NCBI RefSeq assembly: GCF_014235765.1
Contig: NZ_JACMYH010000002.1
Location: 248,001 to 312,000 of the forward strand
Length of the DNA: 64,000 nt
Direction of reading: 5' to 3'
Origin: Pseudomonas baltica
GTDB lineage: Bacteria; Pseudomonadota; Gammaproteobacteria; Pseudomonadales; Pseudomonadaceae
Each line of letters starts with the position of its first letter. The stretch's first letter is position 1. The notes under the pieces were generated by a model that was not told where the DNA came from, did no database searches, and saw only the letters and a program-made list of their open reading frames with translations. The position numbers and the translations under genes were made by a program. Shown in pieces: positions 44,603-53,504 of the stretch.

Positions 44603-46626
44603 GCCTTCGCCAAGCCTGACTGACGAGCACGCCAGTAATGCTGGCCGATCACTAACAAGCCCAGCCCAAAGCCGATCTCATCAGTGAGCGGCAGAGCCAC
44701 TACCAATAACGCCCCGGCGATGAAACTGAATGAGCGTTCCCATACTGGCATTTTCTGTTGTAGATAACCGGTGGAGGCCATGCCCCAGAGGCCCACGGCC
44801 AAAGTCGTCTTGATCAGCATGTACGCGGTCATCCACAGGTTGTCACCTTGCAGCATGAGCGCCGGGTTATAGACCGCCATGAATGGAATGACAAACCCAG
44901 CTAGCGCGATGCGTACTGCCCATAGGCTTATCTTGAATCCTGTCTCCTTTGCAATCGGTGCAGCGGCAAAGCAGGCGAGTGCGACCGGTGGAGTTAGGTC
45001 CGCGAGGATGCCAAAATAGAACACGAACATGTGCGACACAATTAGTGGAACGCCCAGTTCCAAAAGGGCCGGCGCTGCGATTGAACTGGTAATGATGTAG
45101 TTAGGGATTGTTGGGATGCCCATGCCCAAAACCAGGCAAGTGATCATGGTCAGGATCAGCGACAGCAGCAGATTGTCACGGCCAATTGCTAAAACATAGC
45201 CAGCGAAGGTCGATGCAACCCCGGTAAGCGAAACCACGCCGATGATGATACCGACCAATGCACATGCAATCCCTACCGGTACAGCGTGACGTGCGCCATC
45301 AACCAGCGCATGCAGGCAAATGGTCAGGGTCTCCCGGCCGCCCTTGATGAACCAACACACCGCCACTAGGACCGCTATGACCGCAAAGATCACCGCGATT
45401 CCTAACTGGAAAAAGCCGACGCATAGCACCCCCAACGCAATCCAGAATGCGCAGCGTAAAGCAAAGCTGGACACCCTCAGGATGATCGCGGAGCCGAGAA
45501 TCACAATGGCGGTCAATGCCAGCCCTACCATCCCGGAGAACAGAGGTGTGCGGCCGGAAAACAGTAGATAGACCAGCACCAGAAGTGGGATCAGCAGGTA
45601 CCAGTTATCTTTTACTGCTCCCAGCGCACTGGGGCATTGATCTTTGGGCAGTCCTTGAAGGTTAGAGCGTTTGGCCTCCAGATGAACCATCCAGAACACC
45701 GAGCCGAAATAGAGGATAGCGGGAATCAATGCAGCCTTGGCGATCTCCACAAAAGGTACGTTGATAGTTTCAGCCATGATGAACGCCACTGCGCCCATCA
45801 CCGGCGGCATCAGTTGGCTGCCCATGCTTGAGGTAGCTTCCACTCCGCCAGCGAAGGCTGCGCGGTAGCCGAAGCGTTTCATCAGCGGAATAGTGAACTG
45901 CCCTGTGGTGACGACATTGGCGATGCCCGAGCCGGTGATAGTGCCCATCAGTGCTGAAGAAACAACTGCTACCTTCGCAGGCCCCCCGGTTTTATGGCCG
46001 AACAGTCCCATAGCGAAATCGGTGAACAGTTTGATCATGCCAGCCTGTTCAAGAAATGCACCAAACAGGATGAACAGGAAAATATAGGTGGCGGATACGT
46101 AAGTGGGTGTTCCGTACAACCCTTCGGTACCAAAAGACAACTGGTTAACGATCTGGTCGAAGCCGTATCCTCGGTGGGCCAGATGACCGGGCAAGTATTC
46201 CCCCAATAGGCCATAAGCCAGAAACAGTCCACAGATCACTGGAAGTGCGATCCCCATTACCCGCCGGGCAGCCTCGAACACCAGTGCAATCAAGGTCAGC
46301 CCGATCACCATGTCGCTGGTTGTCAGGTCGCCAGATCGCTGAATCAGATCCGCCTCAAATACCCACTGATAGAGTGCGGTGGCAATACCGGCCAGGCTGA
46401 GTACCCAGGACAAAGGTTGGCAAGGCCGTTCTTTGCCATAAGCCGGATAACTCAGAAAAACCACCCAAAGCAGGAAGCCAACGTGAACGGCCCTTAATAT
46501 CTGGCTGGAGATGGGTGCAAACGCTGCGGTGATGATCTGAAAGACCGAAAACGCAAGCGCCACATAAAACAAGGTTCTTGGCCAGTCCCGCGGGTTCGCG
46601 GGAATGCCGTGCTGATCTTCACTCAT
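44599..46626 (-). CDS. TRAP transporter fused permease (DctQ-DctM type)
   Basis: 675 residues, around 18 hydrophobic segments. The N-terminal part corresponds to the small subunit and the rest to the large DctM-like subunit, with GGPAKVAVVSSALMGTITGSG and MGIPTIPNYI, typical of TAXI-TRAP fused permeases. It works with the TAXI binding protein encoded 77 bp upstream in a Na+-driven secondary uptake system. Substrate unproven; neighbouring oxidoreductase suggests an organic acid. Confidence 0.9.
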   Translation of the reverse strand: MSEDQHGIPANPRDWPRTLFYVALAFSVFQIITAAFAPISSQILRAVHVGFLLWVVFLSYPAYGKERPCQPLSWVLSLAGIATALYQWVFEADLIQRSGDLTTSDMVIGLTLIALVFEAARRVMGIALPVICGLFLAYGLLGEYLPGHLAHRGYGFDQIVNQLSFGTEGLYGTPTYVSATYIFLFILFGAFLEQAGMIKLFTDFAMGLFGHKTGGPAKVAVVSSALMGTITGSGIANVVTTGQFTIPLMKRFGYRAAFAGGVEATSSMGSQLMPPVMGAVAFIMAETINVPFVEIAKAALIPAILYFGSVFWMVHLEAKRSNLQGLPKDQCPSALGAVKDNWYLLIPLLVLVYLLFSGRTPLFSGMVGLALTAIVILGSAIILRVSSFALRCAFWIALGVLCVGFFQLGIAVIFAVIAVLVAVCWFIKGGRETLTICLHALVDGARHAVPVGIACALVGIIIGVVSLTGVASTFAGYVLAIGRDNLLLSLILTMITCLVLGMGIPTIPNYIITSSIAAPALLELGVPLIVSHMFVFYFGILADLTPPVALACFAAAPIAKETGFKISLWAVRIALAGFVIPFMAVYNPALMLQGDNLWMTAYMLIKTTLAVGLWGMASTGYLQQKMPVWERSFSFIAGALLVVALPLTDEIGFGLGLLVIGQHYWRARQSGLAKA

Positions 46627-46703
46627 GTGCTGCCTGCCTCATGACCGCATTGAACTCGACCGATGTGCCCGTGCTGCGACAAAATGCGCAGCACCTTGCC
46701 TGT

Positions 46704-47660
46704 TTAGAGCACACCCTTTTCTTTGTAGTAACGCTCGGCACCCGGATGCAGTGGGATGGGAAGATTCTTCGCGGCATTTTCCAGCGTAATATCTTTCGCT
46801 GCTGAGTGAGAGTTACCCAGACGCGTGAGGTTTTCGAAGATCAGTCTGGCCATTTCATAGGCAACCTCATCCGGAACATCCGCACGGGTAACAAGAATAT
46901 TAGTGATCGCAACCGTCGGTACTGCCTCTGGTTGTCCATCATAGGTATTGGCTGGAATCATTGCGCTCTGATAGGCGGCGTTTCCAATTTTATCCACCAC
47001 GTCGGTGGGGATCGAGACATAGTTTAACGGCATGACCGAGGACAGGTCGCGAATGGCGGCCATGCCCAACCCGGAGGACTGAAGTGTGGCGTCCAACTGG
47101 CGGTTTTTGATCAGCTCGACAGATTCAGCGAAGGGCAGGTATTGCACTTTGCCCATGTCTGCATAGGTCAATCCGGCCGCTTTGAAGATCGCCCGTGCAT
47201 TCAGCTCCGTACCTGACTTTGGCGCCCCGACCGACACGGTTTTGCCTTTCAGGTCGGCCAGTGTCTTGATGCCTGATTCCTTACTGGCCACAATTTGAAT
47301 GTAATTGGGATAGGCCCCGGCGATGGCGCGTAACTTGGTCAGTGGTACCTTGAAGCCTGCGTCTTCCACACCATTTTTGGCGTCGGCAACCGAATCACCG
47401 AGGGCAAAAGCCAATTCGCCACGTCCGGACTGCAGCAGGTTTAAATTCTCCACTGACGCTTTGGTGGCTTGAACCGAGGTCTTCACGCCGGGTATCGCTT
47501 CACCATAGATTTGTGAAAGGGCAACCCCGATCGGATAATAAACCCCGCTCGTGCCACCGGTGAGTACATTGATAAACACGGGTGCAGCCTGTGCAGCGTT
47601 GGTCGCGAATGTCAGGGTTGCCGCAGCGGCCAGCCAGGTAAAGCGTTTTGGTACTCGCAT
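46704..47660 (-). CDS. TAXI-type TRAP solute-binding protein
   Basis: 318 residues with a signal peptide ending near TNAAQA. The domain begins INVLTGGTSGVYYPIGVALSQIYG, the hallmark TGGTxGxYYP motif, and continues with VQATKASVENL and LRAIAGAYPNYIQIV. Members bind dicarboxylates, glutamate or related acids in the periplasm and deliver them to the fused permease. The FAD oxidoreductase gene lies 192 bp upstream on the same strand. Confidence 0.92.
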   Translation of the reverse strand: MRVPKRFTWLAAAATLTFATNAAQAAPVFINVLTGGTSGVYYPIGVALSQIYGEAIPGVKTSVQATKASVENLNLLQSGRGELAFALGDSVADAKNGVEDAGFKVPLTKLRAIAGAYPNYIQIVASKESGIKTLADLKGKTVSVGAPKSGTELNARAIFKAAGLTYADMGKVQYLPFAESVELIKNRQLDATLQSSGLGMAAIRDLSSVMPLNYVSIPTDVVDKIGNAAYQSAMIPANTYDGQPEAVPTVAITNILVTRADVPDEVAYEMARLIFENLTRLGNSHSAAKDITLENAAKNLPIPLHPGAERYYKEKGVL

Positions 47661-47852
47661 TGAGAATGCTCCGTCTTGTTATGGCTTTATCCAGAGTCAT
47701 TGCACTGTAGTTGATGCAGACGAAAAAGGTGGTGACTTGTTAACCGCTTCTTGGATTGCAGCAGTCATCACGTGGGTCTGTAGGAAAGACAACGCTTCAT
47801 CAAAGCGCTTGAAACGTCATCACATCCTCAAACCAGTGGTGCGGGCACGGAG

Positions 47853-49271
47853 CTAAAGCAGTTTGCCGGGATTCATCAAACCAACCGGGTCAAGGGCTTG
47901 CTTAAGGGTTCGCATCAGTTCCAGTTCCACGGCCCCTTTGTAATGCTGGGCAGCCTCTCGCTTGGCTTGCCCGAGGCCATGTTCAGCGCTGATACTCCCT
48001 GCAAACGCTATCGTTGCATCGTAAATAACGTGCATGATCGCGTCGGCATGGGCTTTGAAAGGTACATCCCCTGTGCCTACTGGTTTGCTGATGTTGTAAT
48101 GCAGGTTGCCGTCGCCAACGTGACCGTAAGCGACGATTCGCACGCCTGGGAAAGCGTCCTTGAGCTTGCGGTCAGTTGCCTCAATGAATGCGGGAATACT
48201 GCTCACAGGCACGCTGATATCGTGTTTCAGGCTAGGGCCTTCATGGTTCTGGGCTTCCGATATGCCCTCGCGTAATGCCCATAGTGCCGCGACCTGCGCA
48301 TCGTTGCTGGCAACGACGGCGTCGAGTGCTTCACCTTGTGCCAACGCTTCGCCTAGGCCGTCTTCCAGCATTTGGGCCAGGTTCGCGTTAACCAGAGTGT
48401 CGCTGAGCTCGATCAACACGTACCAAGGGTGAACTTCGTTAAACGGATCGTTGCAACCCGTCACGTGCTGCAGAACGAATTCCACGCTTTGGCGGGACAT
48501 CAGTTCAAATCCGGTCAGGCGATCGCCACACAGTGTGCGCATGCGGCCGATCAAGTCGACCGCCGCCTGTGGGCTTGGCAACGCCACCCACGCAGTGGTC
48601 AGGCTATGCACTGCAGGGAACAGTTTGAGCACGGCAGCAGTGATGATTCCCAGCGTTCCCTCCGAACCTATGAACAGGTGCTTGAGGTCGTAGCCTGTAT
48701 TGTCCTTGCGCAGGCCGCGTAAACCATCCCACACACGTCCATCGGCGAGCACCACTTCAAGCCCCAAGGTCAGGTCACGCATATTGCCATAGCGTAATAC
48801 TGCGGTGCCCCCTGCGTTGGTCGCCATGTTGCCACCCACGGTGCAGCTGCCTTCGGCGCCCAGTGAGAGCGGAAACAGGCGGCCCACCTCAGTGGCAGCT
48901 TCCTGCAAGCGTTGCAGGATTACCCCGGCTTCTACTGTGATGGTTTCATTTGCCACGTCGATGGCCCGAATCGCGCTCATGCGCGTCAGTGATAATACGA
49001 CCTGGGTACCTGAATCGTCTGGAATCGAGCCTCCGCACAAGCCGGTATTGCCCCCTTGGGGTACCAATGCCACGCTGGCCTCTCGGCACAAACGTACTAC
49101 CTCAGCGACTTCAGCGGTGCTGGCTGGACGCACCACCAGTGCGGCTTTGCCACGATAGGCGTTGCGCCAGTCACTCAAATAGCTGTTCATGCGCTCTGGG
49201 TCCTGGATCAGGCCCGCCGAGCCAACCACCTGCTCAAGTGCTCGTGTGAATGCTTCGCTCAAGTGACTCAT
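47853..49271 (-). CDS. FAD-linked oxidoreductase, D-2-hydroxyacid dehydrogenase type
   Basis: 472 residues of the GlcD/D-2-hydroxyglutarate dehydrogenase family. The PCMH FAD-binding domain has VPQGGNTGLCGGSIPD and AEGSCTVGGNMATNAGGT. The FAD-oxidase C-terminal domain ends with metal/substrate motifs YGHVGDGNLHYNI and EHGLGQAKR. It should oxidise a D-2-hydroxy acid (or sugar-acid derivative) to the 2-oxo acid, passing electrons to the respiratory chain or an ETF. Upstream of the TAXI-TRAP genes, so the imported acid may be its substrate. Confidence 0.88.
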   Translation of the reverse strand: MSHLSEAFTRALEQVVGSAGLIQDPERMNSYLSDWRNAYRGKAALVVRPASTAEVAEVVRLCREASVALVPQGGNTGLCGGSIPDDSGTQVVLSLTRMSAIRAIDVANETITVEAGVILQRLQEAATEVGRLFPLSLGAEGSCTVGGNMATNAGGTAVLRYGNMRDLTLGLEVVLADGRVWDGLRGLRKDNTGYDLKHLFIGSEGTLGIITAAVLKLFPAVHSLTTAWVALPSPQAAVDLIGRMRTLCGDRLTGFELMSRQSVEFVLQHVTGCNDPFNEVHPWYVLIELSDTLVNANLAQMLEDGLGEALAQGEALDAVVASNDAQVAALWALREGISEAQNHEGPSLKHDISVPVSSIPAFIEATDRKLKDAFPGVRIVAYGHVGDGNLHYNISKPVGTGDVPFKAHADAIMHVIYDATIAFAGSISAEHGLGQAKREAAQHYKGAVELELMRTLKQALDPVGLMNPGKLL

Positions 49272-49383
49272 GACACGCTCCCTCTTATTTTTAGCCGAAA
49301 ATGCAAAAGGATAAATTCAATCCTTTACGATCGAACCGCTCGACCCGTTCTCCAGATCGTTCTGGTAGTAAGGACCCCCACGA

Positions 49384-49566
49384 CTAGATAGAAAACTCCG
49401 TCAGCAGAGCATGGGCCGCGACGTAAACCGACGCCGAATCGAACGAGCCGGCGCGATTGAGCAGATAGCAAACCACAATTGGCGTGGTGATCACCTCCAA
49501 ATTGACGCAGGTCTTAACTAGGCTACCCCAAAGGCCGATGATTTGACGTGGCAAGTTATCCTCCAC
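49384..49566 (-). pseudogene. Relic C-terminus of an ACS-family MFS permease
   Basis: The 60-codon frame reads LPRQIIGLWGSLVKTC, ITTPIVVCYLLNRAGSFDSA and VYVAAHALLTEFSI. ACS-family aldarate/hexonate permeases have at this place a pattern close to GLxGSLxNTxGNLxxITTP, IVIGYLxxxTGSFxxAL and VFVGAHALL. The relic covers roughly the last two helices and lacks the rest of the protein. Homology is recognised by eye from family memory. Confidence 0.65.
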
Positions 49567-49689
49567 CCGCTTCCAGCCATGCGAACCAGAGCGTTGGTTA
49601 TTCGGATTTCGCGATAGGCAGTCGGCGGGTATTTTTTACCTGCCGATTGCACATTGACAGCAGATCGCCTGCTTGGTACAAAAGATTAA

Positions 49690-49699
49690 GTCGTACGAC
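49690..49699. promoter_or_regulatory. GntR-type palindromic operator candidate
   Basis: GTCGTACGAC, a perfect palindrome; in context TCGTACGACAA matches the FadR/GntR operator pattern TNGTNNNACNA. It could control the divergent transport genes. No GntR regulator gene is present in the window. Confidence 0.4.
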
Positions 49700-50121
49700 A
49701 ACGTATGACAATCCAATAAGAATAAAGAGGCTCAGATCATGCTGACGTCCCTCGTCACGCGTCTTGAACGCAGCACGCGGTATTCCTCCATCCGGCGTCT
49801 AACCCATCCAAGGTCACTGCAAAATCATGCTGCGGTGCGGCTGCAATCCCCGGCGGAGCAGGACCCCGTTACTTCCCAATCTCTCCACACAGGTCTTTGC
49901 GATCCAGCAGTTCGCAGACGATCGTGTGTACAGGTGCCGGGTGTCGACTCACTGCCTGTGATCTGCGCGGCAGCGATCTCCGCCATGGCGTACGCGCCTG
50001 AGTGCCTGATGCACCGTCGTCAACAGCTGTGCACGTATGTGAATCAATACGCTGAAACAACGAGTTACAAACTTCGCCGGGCTCGCAAGTTCGGTCAGCT
50101 TTCTAAAACCGGAGCATTTCA

Positions 50122-51096
50122 ATGATAAAAACACTTCGCGTCTCTCTCCTCTCCGCTCTTATTGGCATGGGTGCTATCAGCTCAAACAGCATGGCCTTCG
50201 CTGCGGAGGTGAAATGGCCGAACCGCCCGGTGCAGGTCGTCGTTATCGCCAACCCCGGCGGCGATACCGATTTCAATGCACGGATGATGGCGAAGTATTT
50301 CAACAAGATTACCGGCAAGACCATGGTGGTGACCAACGTCGCCGGAGGCGGTGGCACCTTAGCGGCTGAGCAGGTGAAAAGCGCAGCTGCGGACGGTAAC
50401 ACCATCCTCTTCACACACCCAGGTCAACTGATCGTTAACGAAGTGGCAGGGCTGTCTGATGACAGCTTCGAAGCGTTTGACGTTTCTTGCATCGCCGGGG
50501 TCGACAAGGGCGCGGTGTTCGTAGCTTCGACTCAATCCGGAGTGGCCAGCGTCAAGGACTTGATCGCCAAAGCCAAGGCCAAGCCAGAAAGCATTACCTA
50601 CGGCACCGAGATGGGAAACTTCTCACATATTCAGGGCCTGATGTTCGAGAAGATCACTGGCGTCAAACTGAAAATGGTTGATGCAGGCACCGTATCGGAG
50701 AAAGTTGTCGCACTGCTTGGCGCGCGTATCGACCTCGGCGCCATCAGCTACGGCTCGGTACAGGACTACGTCAACGGAGGGCAAATGGTCGCTCTTGGTC
50801 AGCCTAATGAGGAACGCAACGCTATGCTGGGCAACGTCCCAACCTTCAAAGAGCAAGGTGTCGACTTCACCATCGACAAGCCCTATGTCGTAGCGTTTCC
50901 GAAGGGCACTGACGTAGCGATTGTGAGCAAGATGGCTGACATCATGAAGCAGATCAGCGAGATGCCCGAATACGCCGAGGAGCTGAAGAAGTTCAAGCAG
51001 CCAGTTGCTTATTACGGCACCGAAGCGTCCAAAGAAATTCTCGCCAAAACCCGCGAAGACTTCATGCAATTCAAGGATATTCTGCGCAACAAGTGA
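50122..51096 (+). CDS. TctC-type tripartite tricarboxylate transporter binding protein
   Basis: 324 residues with a signal peptide (MIKTLRVSLLSALIGMGAIS ... MAFAAEV). The Bug/TctC fold is shown by WPNRPVQVVVIANPGGDTDFNARMM (split by family as P-x-x-P-GGxxD) and VVTNVAGGGGTLAAEQV. It captures organic acids in the periplasm for TctB-TctA. Downstream genes include an enolase-superfamily aldarate dehydratase, so a C6 sugar diacid is a reasonable guess. Confidence 0.88.
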   Translation: MIKTLRVSLLSALIGMGAISSNSMAFAAEVKWPNRPVQVVVIANPGGDTDFNARMMAKYFNKITGKTMVVTNVAGGGGTLAAEQVKSAAADGNTILFTHPGQLIVNEVAGLSDDSFEAFDVSCIAGVDKGAVFVASTQSGVASVKDLIAKAKAKPESITYGTEMGNFSHIQGLMFEKITGVKLKMVDAGTVSEKVVALLGARIDLGAISYGSVQDYVNGGQMVALGQPNEERNAMLGNVPTFKEQGVDFTIDKPYVVAFPKGTDVAIVSKMADIMKQISEMPEYAEELKKFKQPVAYYGTEASKEILAKTREDFMQFKDILRNK

Positions 51097-51160
51097 CACT
51101 TGAGACGGGCTGGCCTTATCACTAGCCCGTTGCGCCTGGACTGTTTATCGAGGGCTTTTG

Positions 51161-51652
51161 ATGGCTACCTGCAATAAAAAAGAGCTGATTATCGGCGCTG
51201 CCATGCTTGGCACTGCTCTAGGCTACTTATTGATGACGCTTAAATTACCGACCCATTCCGGTATCGATGCCGCTTTCGTTCCAGCCCTGTTAGCCGGAAT
51301 GCTCTGCCTCCTTGCGGTGATACAGCTCGTCAGCGCTTTTTCTGCACCTCAAGCTCCGGCCAACAACCTTCCACAGATCGATACCGAGAAGGCGAGTACT
51401 GCGATTGATGTGAAAACCGTGGTCAAGACGCTGGCGCTGATCGTGGGCTATATCGCGTTGATGAATCCGGTCGGCTTTCCAATCATGACCGTGGTCTATT
51501 TGTATCTGCAGTTCATCGTGTTGACGCCGCACGATCATAAGGTACGACATATAACTTACGCCCTGATCGCCCTGGCGACCTCAGCCGTCATCTACCTGCT
51601 GTTCCGCGAGGCCTTCGATTTGATGCTGCCCGCTGGCCTGATGAATTTCTAG
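51161..51652 (+). CDS. TctB-type small permease subunit
   Basis: 163 residues, four hydrophobic helices (for example IIGAAMLGTALGYLLMTL, VVKTLALIVGYIALMNPVG). Size and the final FREAFDLMLPAGLM match the TctB domain, in which that C-terminal motif is conserved. Start at the ATG 51161 (CGAGGG upstream). Sits between tctC and tctA on one transcript. Confidence 0.85.
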   Translation: MATCNKKELIIGAAMLGTALGYLLMTLKLPTHSGIDAAFVPALLAGMLCLLAVIQLVSAFSAPQAPANNLPQIDTEKASTAIDVKTVVKTLALIVGYIALMNPVGFPIMTVVYLYLQFIVLTPHDHKVRHITYALIALATSAVIYLLFREAFDLMLPAGLMNF

Positions 51653-51663
51653 GAGTATCGAGC

Positions 51664-53184
51664 ATGCTCGACTTGTTACAGCAAGGCTTCGGTGCTGTTT
51701 TCTCACTCAATATCATGTTGCTCATGGCCATAGGCGTGGCCGTGGGCATCGTCTTCGGTGCCGTGCCTGGTCTCTCTGCCACCATGGCCGTCGCACTGTG
51801 CCTTCCGCTGACATTTACCATGGGGCCTCAAGCCGGTCTTTCGTTGTTGGTGGCGCTGTTCATCGGAGCCACATCGGGCGGTCTCATTTCAGCGATCTTG
51901 CTCAAGATCCCCGGAACGCCCTCATCAATTGCAACGGTGTTCGATGGTGGCCCCCTGATGGAGCAGGGCCACGGCGTCAAGGCGCTAGGCATCGGCATCG
52001 TCTTCTCCTTCCTGGGTACCCTGTTCAGTATTGCAGCGCTGATGTTCATCGCTCCGCAGCTAGCCAAGGTCGCATTGCGTTTCGGTCCTCATGAATATTT
52101 TGCGATCGCGGTGTTTTCCTTGACTCTGATTGCCACGCTGTCTGCGGGGTCCATGGCCAAAGGGTTATTCGCAGGTGCATTGGGTTTTGCCGTTTCTACC
52201 GTCGGTATTGCTCCGGTTGAAGCGATCCGCCGCTTCACCTTCGGCTTCCCTGAACTGAACGGTGGTTTTTCCATGCTCACCGTGATGATCGGTATGTTTG
52301 CGGTGGCCGAGATTATCAAGCTTGCGGAAAACGGCCGACACGCCAAACAAGGCAAGGCACGCTCAGTGAGCATGAAAAACATAAAAGGCTTCGGTTTTTC
52401 ACTCAAAGAGTTCCGTCAGGAGATTCCCAATGCTTTTCGCTCCGGGCTAATAGGTTTGGGGATTGGCATCTTGCCAGGTATTGGTGCGGGCACTTCAAAT
52501 CTGGTGGCGTACATCATCGCCAAGAAGCGCGCCAAAGATCCAGATTCCTATGGCAAAGGTAACATTGGTGGGGTCGTGGCCAGTGAAACGGCCAATAACG
52601 CAGGTATCGGCGGTGCCATGATGCCCTTGATGACCCTAGGTATTCCCGGTGACACCGTTACCGCAATCATGCTGGGCGGTTTTCTGATACACGGTATCCA
52701 ACCAGGGCCGCTGTTGTTTATCAGCCAGGGTCCGCTGGTGTACACGATTTTTGCTGCATTGATCGTCGCTACCTTCATGATGCTGTTCATGGAATTTTAC
52801 GGCCTGCGCCTGTTCATCAAACTGCTGGATGTGCCAAAACACATTCTGCTGCCCATCATTCTGGTGCTCTGTGTGGTCGGAGCCTTCGGTTTGTCCAGCC
52901 GCCTGTTCGATGTCTGGTCGATTTTATTGTTCGGTGTCCTTGGCTATGGCTTCGTCAAGGCGGGCATGCCCGCAGCGCCGTTTATTATCGGCTTCATTCT
53001 CGGGCCTATGGCTGAAACCAACTTGCGTCGCGGATTGATGCTGTCGGATGGCAATTTTCTCGCATTCCTTGCCAACCCTATCGCCGCCTCGTTCCTCGGG
53101 CTGGCGCTGGTTTTCATCATATGGCAGGTCTACAGCGCCATGCGCCCGAAGAAGAGTGCGATCGACGAGATTTTGCGCACTTGA
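51664..53184 (+). CDS. TctA-type large permease subunit
   Basis: 506 residues with about 12 helices. Family hallmarks: GIVFGAVPGLSATMAVALCLP near the N-terminus and the second PGIGAG-type repeat GIGILPGIGAGTSN, plus NNAGIGGAMMPLMTLGIPGD. It forms the solute pathway with TctB and is fed by TctC. Starts 11 nt after tctB. Confidence 0.9.
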   Translation: MLDLLQQGFGAVFSLNIMLLMAIGVAVGIVFGAVPGLSATMAVALCLPLTFTMGPQAGLSLLVALFIGATSGGLISAILLKIPGTPSSIATVFDGGPLMEQGHGVKALGIGIVFSFLGTLFSIAALMFIAPQLAKVALRFGPHEYFAIAVFSLTLIATLSAGSMAKGLFAGALGFAVSTVGIAPVEAIRRFTFGFPELNGGFSMLTVMIGMFAVAEIIKLAENGRHAKQGKARSVSMKNIKGFGFSLKEFRQEIPNAFRSGLIGLGIGILPGIGAGTSNLVAYIIAKKRAKDPDSYGKGNIGGVVASETANNAGIGGAMMPLMTLGIPGDTVTAIMLGGFLIHGIQPGPLLFISQGPLVYTIFAALIVATFMMLFMEFYGLRLFIKLLDVPKHILLPIILVLCVVGAFGLSSRLFDVWSILLFGVLGYGFVKAGMPAAPFIIGFILGPMAETNLRRGLMLSDGNFLAFLANPIAASFLGLALVFIIWQVYSAMRPKKSAIDEILRT

Positions 53185-53204
53185 TGTCGAGGACGTTAAG
53201 TTAG

Positions 53205-53414
53205 AGCGAAAGCGGCGGGATGTTCAACCTCTGCGGCAAACTACCCAGCATTGTTATCCATATCGGCATTGGCGTAATGAATGACCGGCCGGGATCCTTC
53301 AATGCTGCACTGATGTAAGTCGCGGGTATAGGGTTACTGGGTGCTTTTCTTACTTGTTTGTTGCCGGGCCACTCAAGCCTCTGCAATTGGACGGGTTTGA
53401 AGAGCTTCCAGTGA
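53205..53414 (+). pseudogene. Second relic MFS permease C-terminus
   Basis: In one frame with a single internal stop: SGGMFNLCGKLPSIV, GVMNDRPGSFNAALM, stop, VAGIGLLGAFLTCLLPGH. The order (SGGxFN helix, TGSFNxAL loop, final helix ending LP) is that of the last helices of ACS-type MFS carriers. It occupies the 320-bp gap between tctA and the dehydratase; nothing else is seen there except AAGGAG before the next gene. Confidence 0.58.
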
Positions 53415-53504
53415 ACCCTGTCGAAGGCGCTCCAATTAACAACACATCGTCACAACCTCGCACCTGATCTCTTTCAAGACCTAATCAATGTTAAGGAGAG
53501 CTGC

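Larger units (their letters stand above)
49272..50121. other. 850-bp divergent gap: MFS relic plus a regulatory palindrome
   Basis: Between the oxidoreductase and tctC. Contains the MFS relic at 49384-49566, the palindrome at 49690-49699, and about 400 bp before tctC with no gene I can support (a 128-codon plus frame from 49739 is Arg/Ser-rich and looks spurious). Confidence 0.5.

Noticed and set aside
49739-50125. 128-codon plus-strand frame just before tctC
   Set aside because: Arg/Ser/Gln-rich, no motif, overlaps the tctC start by 4 nt in a poor reading; looks like noncoding leader.
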